A stretch of 36,645 nt of DNA from Phycisphaerae bacterium (GTDB lineage Bacteria; Planctomycetota; Phycisphaerae; SM23-33), in contig PUND01000123.1 of assembly GCA_003551645.1 (NCBI GenBank), positions 1 to 36,645 on the forward strand, written 5' to 3'. Position 1 is the first letter of the stretch; every line of letters begins with the position of its first letter. The position numbers and the translations under genes are program-made. The notes under the pieces were generated by a model. It saw only the letters and a program-made list of their open reading frames with translations. It had not been told where the DNA came from and searched no databases. Positions 33,539 through 36,645 of this stretch are shown in pieces.

Positions 33539-34614
33539 GCCGTTCACAAAAGATAATCTTCCTGACCGTGGGCGTGTATGTGGTGGGTTTCGTCGCCTAC
33601 CTGGCGGTGAACTCGATGTGGATACAGCCGGCTCGCCGACTGGACAACCTCATCCGAGAACGCCGTAAGGATCTGCACGAACAGGATATTCAGACCCGCG
33701 GGCGTTCGCCGCTGCGTCGCCGGCTCGACGAGACCGTCGCGGCTACGCTCGATACCGACTATGCACAGGTCCGCGAGCGGGTTCGCGAGCGGCTGATGGA
33801 GCTTCTCGGCCAGAGCGGGCTTGGTCCCACGGGGCTTTCGGTTGACCTTTTCGACGGCGTCCGTCGGGACGCGTTCCGTGAGGTGGGCGCCGCGGTTCAG
33901 GCGTCGGGCCGGCTGGAGGATGTGGTCAACTTCCTCTATCTGCTTCAGTCGGAGCCGGTCCTGCATCGTGTGGACAACCTGAGCATTACCCCGTCCCGGC
34001 GGGACGGGGCCGTTGATTTGAGATTCCGCTACGTGACGCTGGTGTTCGACACAACGTCCGGCGATGCGCCGAAGACACTTCCTGCTGAGCTTCCGGAGCC
34101 GCAGGTGGCCTCGGCCGGCCGCGAGCTATACGACAGTATCGTTCAGCGGAACCTTTTCGCGCCGTACATCAGGCGGCCGGAGCCGCCGGTGGTTTCCCGT
34201 CCGCGGCCGCAGCGGCCCACCGAACGGCCCCAGCAGTCGCCTCAACCCCAACAGCCGCCGGCCGAGGACAGCTTCCGCGTAGTAGGCCTGCCGACGATGG
34301 GCGGCGAGGCCCTGGTGTACCTGCGGGACCCGGACCAGGAGCAGGTGAGCACCTACAACGTCGGCGACCGCGTGGGCAGGATGACCATCGTGGCGGTGGA
34401 TTACCGGCGCATGCGATGGCGGGATGAATACTCCACCAGCCGGGTAGTGCTCCGCTCCGGAGGCGACTACTGGGCGGTGGAACTGGGCGACACAATCGGG
34501 CAGAGACGCCCGCTCAGGAATCGTGATTTGCCGGTTGAACTTCGACGCGTACCGAGCGATGCGCCGGCCGACGACGAAACGGAGGCCGATGCGGACGCTC
34601 GGGCGAGAGGGTAA
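33535..34614 (+). CDS. Fusion of GspM/PilO-like and GspC-like (HR domain) parts
   Basis: 359 residues. A membrane helix (about 7-26, IIFLTVGVYVVGFVAYLAV) is followed by a charged coiled segment and a PilO/GspM-type ferredoxin-like domain (LEDVVNFLYLLQSEPVLHRV, then DNLSITPSRR). The chain then continues with ELYDSIVQRNLFAPYI, the R-N-L-F-x-P start of GspC/PilP, a Pro/Gln-rich linker (about 220-245), and an HR-like beta domain (FRVVGLPTMGGEALVYLRDP to YWAVELGDTI). GspC normally contacts the secretin and GspM contacts GspL, so this one protein could bridge both. ATGA overlap with the upstream gene. Confidence 0.78.
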   Translation: MSRSQKIIFLTVGVYVVGFVAYLAVNSMWIQPARRLDNLIRERRKDLHEQDIQTRGRSPLRRRLDETVAATLDTDYAQVRERVRERLMELLGQSGLGPTGLSVDLFDGVRRDAFREVGAAVQASGRLEDVVNFLYLLQSEPVLHRVDNLSITPSRRDGAVDLRFRYVTLVFDTTSGDAPKTLPAELPEPQVASAGRELYDSIVQRNLFAPYIRRPEPPVVSRPRPQRPTERPQQSPQPQQPPAEDSFRVVGLPTMGGEALVYLRDPDQEQVSTYNVGDRVGRMTIVAVDYRRMRWRDEYSTSRVVLRSGGDYWAVELGDTIGQRRPLRNRDLPVELRRVPSDAPADDETEADADARARG

Positions 34615-34618
34615 TGCC

Positions 34619-36645
34619 ATGACGCACAAAGCAATCAGGACGAGAACGACAAGAGGTTGGCGAGTCCCTGCCGGGCCGTATTCGGCGGTGCTGCTGACGA
34701 CGGTGGGCGCGATAGTGCTTCTGGCGTTCGCCGCTGCCGCGTGGGCCGACGATGAGCCGGGGTTGACCCAGGCCGACGAGGCGGCCGAGCCGGCGGAACG
34801 CGAGGCCCCCGAGCGCCCGGTCCGCCGCAGGCGAGAGTTCGACCGAGAGGCCTTCCGCCAGCGGTTCGGCGACAGGACCAGGCGGGTGGACAGGGAGCGT
34901 TTCGTCCGACCGGACCCCGCCGAGAGCCGGACCGACGAGATGACGGTCGAGACGGTCCGCGAATACACCGTTCCGACTGTGCGGCCGCCTTCGACTGACG
35001 CGCGGGATGGCGAGCCGGTCGAAGTCGAGCAGCCGGAGGAGATCTTCCGATTCCAGTTCGAACGGGTGCCCTATACCACCTTGGTCGAGCAGTTCGCCAA
35101 GGCGGTTGACAAGCCGTTGATAGGCGACCTGAACGTGCCCGGCGAGCTTACCTTCTTCGACAGTCAGCCGTACTCCTACGAGGAGGCCCTGGATACGCTG
35201 AACATGCTGCTGCGGATGCGCGGCTACACGCTGATGGAGCAGGACCGGTTCCTGCGGCTGGTTCGGCTCAGCGAGATACAGCGCATGACGCTGCCGATTC
35301 ACCAGGGCCTGGAGGGGACGGAGGAATACGGTCCCAGCCAGATAGCCACGGTCGTGCTGCCGTTGAAGTTCCTGGACGCGGAGGCGGCCGCGGGCGCCAT
35401 CCGCCCGATGGTCTCGGAGTTTGGCAGCGCCCAGCCGCTGGCCCGTGGCAAGGGCGTTCTGGTTACCGACAGACTCGAGAACATCCGGCAGATACGCCAT
35501 CTGCTGGATCAGATCGACACAGAAACCCTCATAGAGCGGCAGATACGCACATACACGCTGCGGCACGCCGCCGCCGAGAGCATCGCACGGATTATCAACG
35601 AGCTTTTCGGACCGGTCGAGCAGCAACAGCAGCGCCGCAGGTCGAGTGACGGTTCGGCCGCCGGCGCCGCCATCACCGCCACCGCCGATACGCGCACCAA
35701 CAGCGTCATACTCACCGGCGCCGGCGATCAGATAGAGATGGCCGAGGTGCTCATAGAGCGCCTAGACACCGCCGAGACAATGGTGGCCGGGGACCTGCGG
35801 ATCTTCAAGGTCAGCCACGGCCGGGCCGACGAGATAGCCCAGGCGCTTAACGAGCTACTCCGAACCCAGCCCCAGCAGCGTCGAGGACGTCAACAACAAC
35901 AGCCCGAAGAAGTCACCCGTGTGGTCGGCGACTCGGCCACCAACAGCGTCATCGTCTCGGCGCCGGTGGACCAGATGCCGTCCATCGAGCAGCTTATCCG
36001 TCAACTGGACGAGCCGACCGACGAGATCGGAAGCATGAGGACGTTCCCGGTCGTACACGCCAAGGCGGCAAACCTGGTGTCGGTGCTGAACGACGCCCTC
36101 GGTCGCCGGGATGAGCGGGGTCGCAGAGTCGCCGTTGCCAACGTTACCGCAGACGAGCGGACGAACACGATTATAGTCTCCGGGACTTCTGCGCAGATGA
36201 CCGCGGCGGAGGAGCTACTGGCCGAGCTTGACAGGGAGGAGACAGAGGAGGAACGGGTCGCCAGAGAGATACACGTTGTTCCTCTTCAGGCGGGCGATGC
36301 GAGGATGGTCGCTCGGTCGCTTACCCAGTTGCTTCGGGACCAGGACCGGCGCGGCGCAGCGGACAATATCCGCATCGAGGCCGAGCGTCAGACCAACACG
36401 CTCATCATCTCCGCGACTCCGGAGGACTGGGTAGTGATCAAGGGCGTGCTGGATGAGATGGAGGCGACCGCGGAAGACGACACGGCGCAGGTCACCCGCG
36501 TTATCAGTGTCCGTCACGCCGATGTCGAGTCGCTGGTTCCGGTGCTGCGCAAAGCGCTGAGCCGACGTGACGAGCGCGGACGGCTTGTGCAGTCCGCCCA
36601 GCTTACCGCCGACGAGCGGACCAATACGCTGATCGTCTCCGGGAC
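34619..36645 (+). CDS. gspD: Type II secretin GspD, N-terminal part (partial at right edge)
   Basis: Open frame of 675 codons to the window end. A signal peptide (VLLTTVGAIVLLAFAAAAWA) is followed by an acidic/Arg-rich region (to about residue 140), an N0-like domain (FRFQFERVPYTTLVEQFAKA, near 142-225) and then at least six N1-type modules. These start near 35347, 35545, 35797, 36037, 36266 and 36495 and end in patterns such as TNSVIVSAP, TNTIIVSGT and TNTLIIS followed by LL..LD. Usual GspD has N0 plus three modules before the secretin barrel. The outer-membrane barrel itself lies beyond the edge. GspD forms the outer-membrane channel of the secretion system. It starts four bases after the stop of the GspM/C fusion. 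Confidence 0.9.
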   Translation, partial: MTHKAIRTRTTRGWRVPAGPYSAVLLTTVGAIVLLAFAAAAWADDEPGLTQADEAAEPAEREAPERPVRRRREFDREAFRQRFGDRTRRVDRERFVRPDPAESRTDEMTVETVREYTVPTVRPPSTDARDGEPVEVEQPEEIFRFQFERVPYTTLVEQFAKAVDKPLIGDLNVPGELTFFDSQPYSYEEALDTLNMLLRMRGYTLMEQDRFLRLVRLSEIQRMTLPIHQGLEGTEEYGPSQIATVVLPLKFLDAEAAAGAIRPMVSEFGSAQPLARGKGVLVTDRLENIRQIRHLLDQIDTETLIERQIRTYTLRHAAAESIARIINELFGPVEQQQQRRRSSDGSAAGAAITATADTRTNSVILTGAGDQIEMAEVLIERLDTAETMVAGDLRIFKVSHGRADEIAQALNELLRTQPQQRRGRQQQQPEEVTRVVGDSATNSVIVSAPVDQMPSIEQLIRQLDEPTDEIGSMRTFPVVHAKAANLVSVLNDALGRRDERGRRVAVANVTADERTNTIIVSGTSAQMTAAEELLAELDREETEEERVAREIHVVPLQAGDARMVARSLTQLLRDQDRRGAADNIRIEAERQTNTLIISATPEDWVVIKGVLDEMEATAEDDTAQVTRVISVRHADVESLVPVLRKALSRRDERGRLVQSAQLTADERTNTLIVSG

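Overview
The window looks like a GC-rich (about 60-65% by eye) chromosomal segment of a Gram-negative, flagellated bacterium with an outer membrane. The flagellar basal body has P and L rings (FlgI, FlgH) and there is a secretin-based type II secretion system. The gene order, the GspM-GspC and PilM-PilN type fusions and the protein composition would fit Planctomycetota (for example Phycisphaerae). That placement is inference from style and not from a marker gene.

Layout. (1) Positions 2-283: 3' end of a leuB-like dehydrogenase. (2) Minus strand, 16727 down to 2825: one compact rod/hook operon, fliK-flgD-flgE-PilZ-flgF-flgG-flgA-flgH-flgI-flgJ-flgN-flgK-flgL, with overlaps or short gaps throughout. 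Minus strand, 2375 down to 396: a second unit, GT2/TPR protein-TPR protein-FliT-like small protein. Each unit is preceded by a near-consensus sigma-54 promoter (16758-16772 and 2499-2513). (3) Plus strand, 17361-18833: a sigma-54 activator with GAFTGA motif, Fis-type HTH and a degenerate receiver domain (FleQ/FlrA-like), divergent from the flagellar operon. The 633-base gap between them holds the sigma-54 promoter and a large dyad at an enhancer-like distance. (4) 18995-20190 (minus): Xer tyrosine recombinase with a 74-residue overlapping upstream gene. (5) 20191-20939: a gene-poor stretch with transposon-end-like repeats, a long inverted repeat and a tRNA-Arg(ACG). (6) 20940-25124: a short VirB11/CpaF-like ATPase, a SlyD-like FKBP, ribosomal protein S1, and a short relative of the fucose/arabinose isomerases. 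(7) 25362 to the right edge: type II secretion operon gspE-F-G-H-I-J-K-L(PilM/PilN type)-M/C fusion-D. The last gene is cut by the window edge and carries an unusually long run of secretin N1-type modules.

How it works together: the activator at 17361 most likely turns on both sigma-54 flagellar units, linking hook/rod assembly with a putative flagellin-modification or chaperone unit. A membrane-anchored PilZ-like protein inside the hook operon suggests a link to c-di-GMP or a domain derived from such a link. The type II secretion operon is a separate machine reading the other way. The most notable points are the paired sigma-54 promoters with the adjacent activator, the GT2/TPR unit with a damaged DxD motif, the embedded PilZ protein, the fused secretion subunits and the expanded secretin.
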